Assembly: GCA_024508935.1 (NCBI GenBank)
Contig: JANINW010000018.1
Span: forward strand, 80,566 to 144,565
Direction: 5' to 3'
From: Flavipsychrobacter sp.
GTDB taxonomy: Bacteria > Bacteroidota > Bacteroidia > Chitinophagales > Chitinophagaceae
DNA: 64,000 bases
This document shows, in pieces, positions 1-7,950 of this stretch. The notes beneath the pieces were generated by a model. That model saw only the letters and a program-made list of their open reading frames with translations, ran no database searches and was not told the DNA's origin. The translations under genes and the position numbers were made by a program. The number at the start of each line of letters is the position of its first letter. The stretch's first letter is position 1.

Positions 1-135
1 CACATATACTGTAGCAAAAGGCAGTGCTTCACCTTTGGTGTCTGTAGCCTTGCCTTTTAGTATACCGGCAAATGATGTAACTGAAAAGAACAGCATAACG
101 CTGATAAGGGTAGTAATACGTAAAAAACGCTCCAT
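1..135 (-). CDS. Secreted protein with carboxypeptidase-regulatory-like start (3' part outside window)
   Basis: Only the first 45 codons are in the window; the gene runs off the left edge. The translation has a basic N-terminus (MERFLR), a hydrophobic stretch and an SFAG cleavage-like site, which together look like a signal peptide. It continues with ILKGKATDTKGEALPFATVYV. The pattern G-x-V/A-x-D-x-x-G-x-x-LPFATVYV is the usual start of the CarboxypepD_reg-like beta-sandwich found at the N-terminus of Bacteroidota TonB-dependent receptors and DUF5686-type proteins. Which of these it is cannot be decided from the fragment. Start is ATG at 135. Confidence 0.7.
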   Translation of the reverse strand, partial: MERFLRITTLISVMLFFSVTSFAGILKGKATDTKGEALPFATVYV

Positions 136-224
136 TCTTAAAGTAATTTGAGTTTAAGAGGCTGGCATGATCTTGCCACCGTTATACGAGTATATCGGGC
201 AAAAATGGGAAATGTTACAGAAAT

Positions 225-860
225 TTAAAAAAGACCGAACAACTGGGCATCGATGCGCCTTACCACATCGGCAAGGTCTTCCTCGCGGTCGGCAAAGTTG
301 ATCGTGTCTACATCTATTATCAGCAAAGGCCCGTCTGTATAGCTATCTATCCATTTATTGTAGAATTCATTCAGCCTTTTCAGGTAGTCCAGGCGTATGT
401 TCTCTTCATAATCCCTTCCGCGCTTTTGTATCTGGTCTACCAGTGCAGGTATAGACGCTTTCAGGTAAATAAGCAGGTCGGGCGGAGACACCATGTCTTT
501 CAGCGTCTGGAACAAAGAAGAATAGTTTTCAAAATCGCGTTTAGTCATCAGGCCCATGCTGTAGAGGTTGGGCGCAAATATGTAAGCATCTTCATAGATG
601 GTACGGTCCTGTATCACACTTTTTTTACCACGGCGTATCTGGTTCATCTGCTGCAGCCTGTGGTTAAGAAAATATATCTGCAGGTTGAAAGACCAGCGGT
701 GCATGTCCTCGTAAAAATCTACCAGGTATGGATTGTGGTCCAGGTCTTCGAAATGGGCTTCCCAACCATAGTGTTTAGACAGTTTGGTAGCTAAAGTAGT
801 TTTCCCTGAGCCAATGTTCCCGGCTACTGCAATGTGTTTCGGCGTATTTTTTGGAGGCAT
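225..860 (-). CDS. Deoxynucleoside kinase (dGK/dAK family)
   Basis: 211-residue P-loop kinase that phosphorylates deoxynucleosides in the cytosolic dNTP salvage pathway. Residues 14-22 are the Walker A loop GNIGSGKTT. An acidic ED pair near residue 38 fits the catalytic Glu/substrate-binding region. A DRTIYED motif in the middle matches the family's DRS-type motif. An Arg-rich lid (RGRDYEENIR) lies toward the C-terminus. Length fits the bacterial deoxyadenosine/deoxyguanosine kinases (about 205-220). Substrate specificity (dA, dG or dC) cannot be read from the sequence. ATG at 860 is the only plausible start. It lies downstream of trpS on the same strand but a terminator separates the two. 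Confidence 0.9.
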   Translation of the reverse strand: MPPKNTPKHIAVAGNIGSGKTTLATKLSKHYGWEAHFEDLDHNPYLVDFYEDMHRWSFNLQIYFLNHRLQQMNQIRRGKKSVIQDRTIYEDAYIFAPNLYSMGLMTKRDFENYSSLFQTLKDMVSPPDLLIYLKASIPALVDQIQKRGRDYEENIRLDYLKRLNEFYNKWIDSYTDGPLLIIDVDTINFADREEDLADVVRRIDAQLFGLF

Positions 861-963
861 GTGTTACAACAGTTGCTGGTTTCTTAGACGATGACAGAGG
901 CAGGTAGGGTAAACCTCGTTTTTTGAAATCCAGTACAATATAAAAAAGCTATTTTTAAAAAAT

Positions 964-985
964 GCCCGCTTTTTGCGAAGCGGGC
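964..985 (-). terminator. Terminator after trpS
   Basis: Perfect 8-bp GC-rich stem (964-971 with 978-985, core GCCCGCTT/AAGCGGGC) and 6-nt loop, followed on the minus strand by a T-rich run. It lies 8 bases past the trpS stop codon. Confidence 0.85.
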
Positions 986-992
986 TATAGAT

Positions 993-1991
993 TTAATAAT
1001 AATTTATCCCTATCTTCTTTCGTGCTTCGTCAATGGTTTTAGAGGCACTCTCCCTGGCTTTTTCCGCACCTTCTTTTAGTATGCGTTGCAGGCGTGGTTC
1101 ATCATTTTGCAGGTCTGTTGCCCTTTCGCGTATAGGCGCAATGAATGCTACCATATCTTCGGCCAGTTGTTTTTTCATATCACCATAGCGAATGGTGCAG
1201 TTGTTATAAGCGCTGCGGTAAGTATCTACTGTTTCTGGTTTCGATACCAGGTGCATCAGCTGAAATATATTCTGGATATAATCCGGCATCTCGCTGTTGT
1301 GCTCGGTAGGACCTGCATCCGTTTTAGCTTTCATCACCTTTTTACGGATGGCATCGTCTGCATCTGCCAGGTATAAGGTAGCAGTACCGTGCTCACTTTT
1401 ACTCATCTTGCCTGCACCATCAAGGCTGGGCACTTTTATCAGCTGCTGGTCGTAATTGAAAGGATAAGGTTCGGGGAACAGTTCACCGTACCTGTTATTA
1501 AAGCGGTTGGCAAAATTTCGGGCCATTTCCACGTGCTGTTCCTGGTCTTTACCTACCGGTACTTTTACAGCACGGTGTATCAGGATATCTGCGGTCATCA
1601 AAACAGGATAGGTCAGCAGGCCGGCATTCACATTATCGGGTTGTGTACGTACCTTATCTTTAAATGTAGGCACCTTCTCCAGTTCGCCTTTATATGCCAG
1701 CATATTCAGCATCAGGTATAGTTCCGGTATCTCGGGAATATCACTTTGAGCGTATAATGCTACTTTATCAGGGTCTAATCCGCTGGCTACGTTTTCAGCT
1801 ACCACCCTGTATACGCTGTGGCGCAGGTCTTTAGGATCGGGATGCGTGGTGAGAGAGTGATAGTCTGCCACGAAAAAATAACAGTTGTATTCATCCTGCA
1901 TTTTCACATAGTTCTGCATAGCACCGAAGTAATTACCCAGGTGCAGAAAACCGGTAGAGCGGATACCACTAACAACAATTTCTTTACTCAT
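993..1991 (-). CDS. trpS: Tryptophanyl-tRNA synthetase
   Basis: Class I aminoacyl-tRNA synthetase that charges tRNA-Trp. The HIGH-like signature appears as HLGN in the N-terminal Rossmann fold (TGFLHLGNYFGAM) and the KMSKS loop is intact (GKMSKSEHGT). The 332-residue length matches bacterial TrpRS. The frame is open to an upstream ATG at 2003 (four extra residues, MPPV), but the chosen ATG at 1991 gives MSKEIVVSGIRS, the usual family start. It ends in a hairpin terminator at 964-985, so it is probably monocistronic. Confidence 0.95.
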   Translation of the reverse strand: MSKEIVVSGIRSTGFLHLGNYFGAMQNYVKMQDEYNCYFFVADYHSLTTHPDPKDLRHSVYRVVAENVASGLDPDKVALYAQSDIPEIPELYLMLNMLAYKGELEKVPTFKDKVRTQPDNVNAGLLTYPVLMTADILIHRAVKVPVGKDQEQHVEMARNFANRFNNRYGELFPEPYPFNYDQQLIKVPSLDGAGKMSKSEHGTATLYLADADDAIRKKVMKAKTDAGPTEHNSEMPDYIQNIFQLMHLVSKPETVDTYRSAYNNCTIRYGDMKKQLAEDMVAFIAPIRERATDLQNDEPRLQRILKEGAEKARESASKTIDEARKKIGINYY

Positions 1992-2045
1992 AACGGGCGG
2001 CAAGATACGAAAAGAGCAAGGAAGATAATTTGACCGGCATAAAAA

Positions 2046-2065
2046 ATCCCCGCTGGTGCGGGGAT
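2046..2065 (-). terminator. Terminator after the M56-TonB gene
   Basis: Perfect 8-bp stem (2046-2053 with 2058-2065, core ATCCCCGC/GCGGGGAT), 4-nt loop, then a run of T on the minus strand. It lies 22 bases beyond the stop codon of the BlaR-like gene and ends the blaI-blaR transcript. Confidence 0.85.
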
Positions 2066-2087
2066 TGAGCCTATAAAAATTTACAGA

Positions 2088-3329
2088 TCAGCTTAACCTG
2101 AAAACCAGCGGCAGGGCATACCGTACGGCTACTTTCTGTCCTTTGTCCTCACCGGGTATCCATTTCGGCATCTTGTTTACTAGGTCTATTGCAGCCTGCT
2201 TCAGCAACGGGTTGGGTTCTTCTCCACCTTTTCCGTGCACATCCGGATTTACAACGCTACCATCTTTACGTACTACGAACAGCACCGTTACTTTACCTTC
2301 TATACCTTTTTCCCTGGCTTCCTGGGGATACACAAGATTATGAACTATAAAAGATTGCAGGCTATCACCCGGAAAGAGAGGCATCTTTTCTGCTACGGTC
2401 ATCAGGTCGCCGCCAAAAAATTCTACACTATCTGCCGTACCTGATTTTCCTGTGTATACGATTGTCTTATAAGGCCGCTCAGCTACATCCCATCTTTTTG
2501 ATTTACAACTTTGCAGCCATAAGATATTGGCCATAATGAAAATGGCAGCGCCCAATGCAAACCCGCCATATAATGTGCGCATAGTTTTTGAACTTCTTTT
2601 ACCCAGCATCATGATCCGCCTTCTTATAGGATGCATAATAAATGAATGCGACATAGGCAGGCTGCAACTATTAAACAGGTTGGACAAAAGCAATTCGCCA
2701 TAAGCTTTTGCCTCCACCCCACTTGCTGCATCAGCCTGGAATTCGTGTACCTGTACCAGTTCTTTCTTTATCCAAAACAGGAACAGGTTGGGCCAGAAAC
2801 ATACCTGCAGCAGGTTCATCAACACCAGGTCATGGGTATGGTGTAATTGAATATGGGCCAGTTCGTGCTTAATGATCGTCTTGTGTTCGTCCGTAGCCGG
2901 CAGGAAAATATATTTACCCCAGCTACCGGGACCGAAGCCGGAATTTCTTAAAAGAGTATACCCCTCTCTGCTTTCTTTTTCACTACCATTGATCACCCGC
3001 CTGATCTTTATCCATTGCCAAATCACAACACTCAATATCAAAGCAGATATAATACCATAGACTATTGCGGCTATACTGATTGCATTTGTATAGGCCGGTT
3101 GTGCAGCCTGCCCTACGGTCACTTCCGGCAGTCGGAAGTTCAGTATTGGTCCGGGTGCGTCATTACTAAAAGATTGCGGCAGTTTTGCAAAAGGCAGTAA
3201 CAAGGGAAGTATAGTACATGCCAGGAGATAGGCCCTGTTGAATGCATGCATAGGCCTGTTGCGCAGAAACAACAGGTACACCAGGAACATAAGCCCGGTA
3301 TAAGCAGATATCTGTATAAGGTATAGCAT
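2088..3329 (-). CDS. BlaR1/MecR1-like M56 peptidase with C-terminal TonB domain
   Basis: 413-residue membrane protein. The first 110 residues hold about three transmembrane helices. Residues 155-159 are HELAH, the HExxH zinc motif of M56 gluzincins, followed by a second helix with HEFQAD typical of the family's third ligand region. A further hydrophobic helix comes near residues 255-275. The last 90 residues are a TonB C-terminal-like domain (GxVTVxFVVxxDGSV...). In the family the peptidase senses an envelope signal and relieves repression by the cognate BlaI. The gene starts 5 bp after a blaI-type gene, so the two form one transcript. Unlike beta-lactam sensors there is no penicillin-binding sensor domain; the TonB-like domain takes its place. 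The signal is unknown. Confidence 0.88.
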   Translation of the reverse strand: MLYLIQISAYTGLMFLVYLLFLRNRPMHAFNRAYLLACTILPLLLPFAKLPQSFSNDAPGPILNFRLPEVTVGQAAQPAYTNAISIAAIVYGIISALILSVVIWQWIKIRRVINGSEKESREGYTLLRNSGFGPGSWGKYIFLPATDEHKTIIKHELAHIQLHHTHDLVLMNLLQVCFWPNLFLFWIKKELVQVHEFQADAASGVEAKAYGELLLSNLFNSCSLPMSHSFIMHPIRRRIMMLGKRSSKTMRTLYGGFALGAAIFIMANILWLQSCKSKRWDVAERPYKTIVYTGKSGTADSVEFFGGDLMTVAEKMPLFPGDSLQSFIVHNLVYPQEAREKGIEGKVTVLFVVRKDGSVVNPDVHGKGGEEPNPLLKQAAIDLVNKMPKWIPGEDKGQKVAVRYALPLVFRLS

Positions 3330-3334
3330 GGTAT

Positions 3335-3715
3335 TTATTTTTGAGGTGATTGTTTTTTCATTTCTTTCAGTATGCTTTCCAGTTCCTGTATGCTGATGTC
3401 TTTTTCTTTTGCAAAAAAGGATAGCATATTGGTGAAGGAACCTTCGAAATAGCGCTTCACAAATTGCTTCATAGAGTTTTTACTATAATCCTCCTTTGCT
3501 ACCAACGGAAAATAGCGGTTCGATTTGCCGAACGATTCATAATCTACAAATCCCTTATCTACCAGTATTTTAATAATGGTGCTGACTGTGTTATAATGCG
3601 GTTTGGGCTCCGGCAGCAGGTCTACAATGTCTTTTACAAATGCCTTGTCTAATTGCCATAGCACCTGCATGATCTCTTCTTCTGCTTTTGTTAGTGGTTT
3701 AAAATTTGTTTTCAT
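3335..3715 (-). CDS. BlaI/MecI/CopY family transcriptional repressor
   Basis: 126-residue winged-helix regulator (LTKAEEEIMQVLW start, then helices ending in the HYNTVSTIIKILVDKGF recognition segment), with a C-terminal dimerisation half. Family members repress their own operon and are inactivated by the partner M56 peptidase, encoded 5 bp downstream here. The ATG at 3715 (MKTNFKPLT) is preferred over an upstream in-frame ATG at 3730, because the latter would sit inside the first of three inverted-repeat operators and would add a non-conserved MQSYF. The short spacing from the operators at 3730-3783 to the start argues for autoregulation. Confidence 0.93.
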   Translation of the reverse strand: MKTNFKPLTKAEEEIMQVLWQLDKAFVKDIVDLLPEPKPHYNTVSTIIKILVDKGFVDYESFGKSNRYFPLVAKEDYSKNSMKQFVKRYFEGSFTNMLSFFAKEKDISIQELESILKEMKKQSPQK

Positions 3716-3729
3716 AAAATAGCTTTGCA

Positions 3730-3783
3730 ACTAATTATTTAGTGAAACTACTAAACATTTAGTTTAACAACTAATTTTTTAGT
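3730..3783. promoter_or_regulatory. Three tandem BlaI-type operators (ACTAA-N4-TTAGT)
   Basis: Three copies of the perfect inverted repeat ACTAA-N4-TTAGT occur at 3730-3743, 3750-3763 and 3770-3783. Start-to-start spacing is exactly 20 bp each time, close to two helical turns, so dimers would bind on one face. They lie just upstream of the BlaI-type gene start (3715, minus). The nature of the bound protein is inferred from position and from the dyad architecture of BlaI/MecI sites. The divergent Nramp gene begins 92 bp away and could also be affected. Confidence 0.8.
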
Positions 3784-3838
3784 TAAAATATTGTTTTATT
3801 ACAATAACATGATATTAGCATGTTTTTAAGAATATAAG

Positions 3839-3856
3839 TTTTAGATTTGTCTAAAA
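3839..3856 (+). promoter_or_regulatory. 18-bp palindrome overlapping the Nramp promoter, candidate MntR/DtxR site
   Basis: A perfect 7-bp inverted repeat, TTTTAGA-N4-TCTAAAA, ends 18 bp before the Nramp start codon. It contains TAGATTTG (3842-3849), an exact match to the Bacteroidota -7 element TAnnTTTG, so a bound repressor would block the promoter. The TTTAG-N-CTAAA layout resembles DtxR/MntR-type metal-repressor operators. Assignment to a manganese or iron repressor is an inference from this shape and from the downstream gene. Confidence 0.6.
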
Positions 3857-3874
3857 TTATTTTTAGCCATTTAG

Positions 3875-5755
3875 ATGAACTTACATAATAGCGATAAATC
3901 CTTAGGCGATGTACATGAAAGCATAGACCCATCGGGCAGGAAGAGCAAGCTGCGTACTATAGCAGCCTTCTTTGGTCCAGCCTATTTGGTAAGTGTAGGA
4001 TATATGGACCCCGGCAACTGGGCCACCGATCTTGCAGGCGGCAGCCAGTTTGGTTACAGGCTGATATGGGTATTGCTGATGAGCAACCTGATGGCTTTAT
4101 TATTACAATCGCTCAGCGCAAGATTAGGCATCGTACAGGGGCGCGACCTGGCACAATGTAACCGCGAGGTGTACCCCAGGGGTGTCAACTTTATCCTATA
4201 TATACTGGCAGAAATAGCTATAGCTGCCTGCGACCTGGCAGAAGTACTGGGTATGGCTGTGGGCCTTAACCTGTTGTTGGGCATACCACTATTATACGGC
4301 GTGCTCATCACCTTGTTAGACACCGTGCTGCTATTATACCTGCAAAAACTGGGCATGCGCAAAATGGAAGCTTTTATTATAACGCTGGTGGCTATTATAG
4401 GCGGATGCTTTTTAGTAGAGATATTTTTTGCAAAACCTGATATGGGCGAGCTGGTAAAAGGTTTCGTACCATCTATACCCAACAATACTGCATTATACAT
4501 TGCTATCGGTATTATTGGCGCTACGGTTATGCCGCACAATCTCTATCTCCACTCTGCCCTGGTACAAACACGCAAAATAAACCGCGACGATATTTCTATA
4601 CGCAAGGCCATTAAGCTGAATATCATTGACAGTGCACTCGCACTGAACATGGCTTTTTTTGTCAATGCGGCTATACTGGTGCTGGCCGCAGCCGTGTTCT
4701 TTACCTCGGGCCACCAGCAAGTAGCTGCCCTTAAAGATGCACACCAGTTACTGGCACCGCTATTGGGTAGTCAATGGGCTGCCCATCTGTTTGCTATTGC
4801 ACTGATAGCTGCAGGACAAAGCTCTACGGTTACCGGTACACTGGCAGGGCAGATAGTAATGGAAGGTTATTTACGCCTGCGTATCAACCCTTTGGTGCGC
4901 CGCCTGCTTACACGCTTACTGGCCATTGTACCAGCAGTGTTGGTAATACTGATAATGGGAGAACAAGAAGTAGATGCTATGCTGGTCTTCAGCCAGGTAC
5001 TGCTAAGCATGCAACTGGCCTTTGCAGTTATCCCGCTTATCCATTTTGTAAGCGACCGCAAACGTATGGGCACCTTTGCCATTAAGCCACTTACAAAAAC
5101 CTTCGCCTGGATCATTGCGGCCATCATCATAGCGCTGAACCTGAAACTGGTTTACGAAACCGCGCAAACCTGGATGGCCTCAACTAATAGTATATTTGTA
5201 CAAGGCCTGGTGGTAGCCGGGGAACTGGGACTGGTAGCCTTACTGCTTATTACCATCCTGCACCCCTTCAGGCTGCAGCACCGCGAAGCCAGCATCAACA
5301 TACACCATCCTGCAGATATGGATAGTTTGCAAACAGCTGTTTCAAAACCATTTCACCGCATAGCACTGGCGCTGGACTATAGCGATAAGGATAAGCGTGT
5401 AATAGAATATGCTTTGAAACTTGGTGCACCCGATACGCAATACGTGCTGATACATATAGTAGAAAGTGCACAGGCACGTATGATGGAAGACCAGGCTAAA
5501 GATTATGAGACTATTAAAGACAAAGAGCAACTGCAGACTTATGTGAATTTCTTTGAATCGCGAAACCTGCAAGCGGAAGGCGAACTTGGTTTCAAAAACC
5601 GTACGAAAGAAATAGCACGCATAGTAAAACAAAAAGACTGCGACCTGCTGGTGCTGGGCAGCCACGGCCACAAAACAGTTAAGGACTGGATATTTGGCGA
5701 GACTATTAATACCCTGAGGCATAAAGTAGAGATACCGGTATTCATAGCCCGTTAA
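3875..5755 (+). CDS. Nramp/MntH divalent metal transporter fused to a universal stress (UspA) domain
   Basis: 626 residues. Residues up to about 470 are an 11-helix Nramp transporter that imports Mn(II)/Fe(II) with protons. The TM1 metal-binding motif DPGN is present (GYMDPGNWATDLAGG) and the TM6 motif is MPH (GATVMPHNLYLHSALV). The last 145 residues form a UspA domain, beginning FHRIALALDYSDKDK and ending LLVLGSHGHKTVKDW...VEIPVFIAR, including the G-S-x-G-H nucleotide-binding-like segment. This makes it longer than plain MntH (about 410-450). Start ATG 3875 is just downstream of the palindromic operator. The USP domain may couple transport to ATP/stress status; that is inference. Confidence 0.92.
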   Translation: MNLHNSDKSLGDVHESIDPSGRKSKLRTIAAFFGPAYLVSVGYMDPGNWATDLAGGSQFGYRLIWVLLMSNLMALLLQSLSARLGIVQGRDLAQCNREVYPRGVNFILYILAEIAIAACDLAEVLGMAVGLNLLLGIPLLYGVLITLLDTVLLLYLQKLGMRKMEAFIITLVAIIGGCFLVEIFFAKPDMGELVKGFVPSIPNNTALYIAIGIIGATVMPHNLYLHSALVQTRKINRDDISIRKAIKLNIIDSALALNMAFFVNAAILVLAAAVFFTSGHQQVAALKDAHQLLAPLLGSQWAAHLFAIALIAAGQSSTVTGTLAGQIVMEGYLRLRINPLVRRLLTRLLAIVPAVLVILIMGEQEVDAMLVFSQVLLSMQLAFAVIPLIHFVSDRKRMGTFAIKPLTKTFAWIIAAIIIALNLKLVYETAQTWMASTNSIFVQGLVVAGELGLVALLLITILHPFRLQHREASINIHHPADMDSLQTAVSKPFHRIALALDYSDKDKRVIEYALKLGAPDTQYVLIHIVESAQARMMEDQAKDYETIKDKEQLQTYVNFFESRNLQAEGELGFKNRTKEIARIVKQKDCDLLVLGSHGHKTVKDWIFGETINTLRHKVEIPVFIAR

Positions 5756-5840
5756 TTGTTTGCGTTTTGCTGGCAGGCTTTTTTAGTAGCTGATTGATAT
5801 TGACCGTTTTATTACGAACTTAGAGAGATATAACACGCAC

Positions 5841-6650
5841 ATGCAAAATAACGACCTGCGCTTTGCCGTACTGATCGATGCTGATAATGTTCCGTCTGCT
5901 AACCTGAAAGAGATGATGGAAGAAATAGCCAAATACGGCACCCCTACCTTTAAACGCATATACGGCGACTGGACCAAACCACATGTGAACCGCTGGAAAG
6001 ACCTGCTGCTGGAGAATGCCATTACACCTATACAGCAATACAGCTATACACAGGGCAAGAACGCTACAGACTCTGCCATGATCATAGATGCGATGGATAT
6101 ATTATATACCGGCAGGGTCGACGGCTTTTGCATCATTTCCAGCGACAGTGATTTTACACGGCTTGCGCTGCGCCTGCGCGAGGCAGGTATGCGGGTAATA
6201 GGTATGGGACAAAAGAAAACCCCTTCTCCCTTCATAGCAGCCTGCGACAAATTCATTTATATAGAGATACTGAAACAGCGCTCTGCCGATAAGACCAAAG
6301 AAGAAGATGCCAAAGTAGAAGAAGAAACGTCTACAGAACCGGAAGTGATTAAAACCGTTGATAAGGCCCTGATAAAACTGATCTCATCTACCGTTAACGA
6401 CCTGGCTGATGAAGAAGGCTGGGCCTTTTTGGGAGAGATAGGTAATATGTTGCTGAAAAAACAGCCCGATTTTGATGCGCGCAACTATGGATATAAAAAG
6501 CTGGTCTTATTATTAAAGAGCACCAACGCCTTTGATATTGATGAGCGCTTGTCTGATAAAGGCAACGGAAATATCAAACACGTGTATGTGCGTATCAAAC
6601 AAAGCCCTAAGAAGAAAACGAACAATAAAAAGCCGGTTGTAAAAGGCTAA
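5841..6650 (+). CDS. NYN-domain RNase-like protein with OST-HTH/LOTUS domain
   Basis: 269 residues. Residues 8-140 form an NYN (PIN-like) nuclease domain. LIDADNVP carries the first acidic metal ligand, KNATDSAMIIDAMD the second, and ISSDSDFTRLALRLRE the third cluster. After a Glu/Lys-rich linker (about 150-170) there is a C-terminal OST-HTH/LOTUS-type winged helix (LISSTVNDLADEEGWAFLGEIGNML...) and a Lys-rich tail. LOTUS domains bind RNA (notably G-quadruplex RNA) in known examples. The architecture suggests an RNA-processing or decay enzyme, substrate unknown. It stands alone between divergently unrelated genes. Confidence 0.88.
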   Translation: MQNNDLRFAVLIDADNVPSANLKEMMEEIAKYGTPTFKRIYGDWTKPHVNRWKDLLLENAITPIQQYSYTQGKNATDSAMIIDAMDILYTGRVDGFCIISSDSDFTRLALRLREAGMRVIGMGQKKTPSPFIAACDKFIYIEILKQRSADKTKEEDAKVEEETSTEPEVIKTVDKALIKLISSTVNDLADEEGWAFLGEIGNMLLKKQPDFDARNYGYKKLVLLLKSTNAFDIDERLSDKGNGNIKHVYVRIKQSPKKKTNNKKPVVKG

Positions 6651-6803
6651 CATGCCCTATTAAACAATATAATATATTACAAATCAGCAATTTAGCTTTT
6701 GTTATCAGGTATAAATACCTTAACTTAATAGGGTAAAACCATATTGATTTATTCATATTTATTTCATTTTATCTATCTAACTTCGCGCAAATTTTTAAAG
6801 ACT

Positions 6804-7856
6804 ATGAATTGGAACCCCGCTGGAATTGCTGAAGAACTGACTTCGACCACCAACAAACTAGTTAAAGGCTATGAAACACTGCAGAATATTGACAGTGTAG
6901 AAGTGGCTACCACACCGAAAGACCTGGTATGGGAAAGCGGTCACGTAAAGATGTACCATTACAAACGCGAAACGCCTGCAAAGTGCAGCACGCCGGTACT
7001 GGTATCATTCGCTATGCTGAACCGTCATGATGTACTGGACCTGCAGCCCGACCGCAGCCTGATGAAGAAACTGCTGGAAGAAGGACTGGACGTGTATATT
7101 ATGGACTGGGGTTATCCTACAAAGGCCGACCGTTATGAAACAATGGAAGACTATATCGACGGTTATATGAATGATGCCGTTGACTTTGTGCGCAAAAGCA
7201 ATAAAGTTGATAAAATACATAAAATGGGTATTTGCCAGGGTGGTACTTTCTCTATGATATATGCTTCCCTGTATCCTGAAAAACTGAAATCGCTGACTAC
7301 GTACGTAGCACCTTATGATTTTTCTACCAACAGCTGTATGCTGTACCGCTGGACCAAATACATAGATGTAGATGCAATGGTAGACAGCGTAGGCACTATA
7401 CCGGGCGAACTGGTAGACAGCGCATTCGGTATGCTGAAACCAAGCATGAACATCAGTAAATACCTGGGTGTGATGGATTCGCTGGAAGACCAGGCCAAAC
7501 TGGAAAACTTCCTGCGCATGGAAAAATGGAAAGGCGACCTGCCGGCCATACCGGGCGAGATGTACCGCAAATACATCAAAGACCTTTTCCGCGATAACAA
7601 ACTCATAAAAGGTGAAATGGAACTGGGTGGCCGTAAGATAGACCTCAAGAATATGACCGTTCCATTCCTGAACGTATATGCTACCGATGATAACATCATA
7701 CCGAACGAAAGTACGCTGCCGGTAATGAGCGCTATAGGCTCTAAGGATAAACAAGAATATCCTTTCCCGGGCGGCCATATTGGTGTATTCGTGGGCGGCA
7801 AATCGCAGAAAGAGCTGGCCCCGGCTGTTGCCAAATGGGTAATTGAAAGATGTTAA
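6804..7856 (+). CDS. phaC: Class III poly(R)-hydroxyalkanoate synthase PhaC-like protein
   Basis: 350 residues with an alpha/beta-hydrolase fold and a cysteine nucleophile. The lipase-like box is GICQGG with Cys144, the acid is in YATDD (Asp295/296) and the base is GGH (His325). These positions nearly match the class III PhaC triad Cys149/Asp302/His331. Such enzymes polymerise hydroxyacyl-CoA into PHA granules together with PhaE. No PhaE, PhaA/B or phasin gene is visible in this window. ATG 6804 (MNWNPAGIAEEL) is chosen; the frame extends 20 codons upstream with an unlikely sequence. A strong terminator follows at 7875-7900. Confidence 0.85.
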   Translation: MNWNPAGIAEELTSTTNKLVKGYETLQNIDSVEVATTPKDLVWESGHVKMYHYKRETPAKCSTPVLVSFAMLNRHDVLDLQPDRSLMKKLLEEGLDVYIMDWGYPTKADRYETMEDYIDGYMNDAVDFVRKSNKVDKIHKMGICQGGTFSMIYASLYPEKLKSLTTYVAPYDFSTNSCMLYRWTKYIDVDAMVDSVGTIPGELVDSAFGMLKPSMNISKYLGVMDSLEDQAKLENFLRMEKWKGDLPAIPGEMYRKYIKDLFRDNKLIKGEMELGGRKIDLKNMTVPFLNVYATDDNIIPNESTLPVMSAIGSKDKQEYPFPGGHIGVFVGGKSQKELAPAVAKWVIERC

Positions 7857-7874
7857 TAACCTCTTGATATTTAT

Positions 7875-7900
7875 AAGAGCGCACTTTAAGGTGCGCTCTT
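7875..7900 (+). terminator. Terminator after phaC-like gene
   Basis: Perfect 10-bp stem (7875-7884 with 7891-7900, core AAGAGCGCAC/GTGCGCTCTT), 6-nt loop, then TATTTTTAT on the plus strand. It separates phaC from the following hydrolase gene. Confidence 0.85.
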
Positions 7901-7950
7901 TATTTTTATGGTAAGGCGGGATAAAAGAGAGATGACATAAAGAACTAAAG

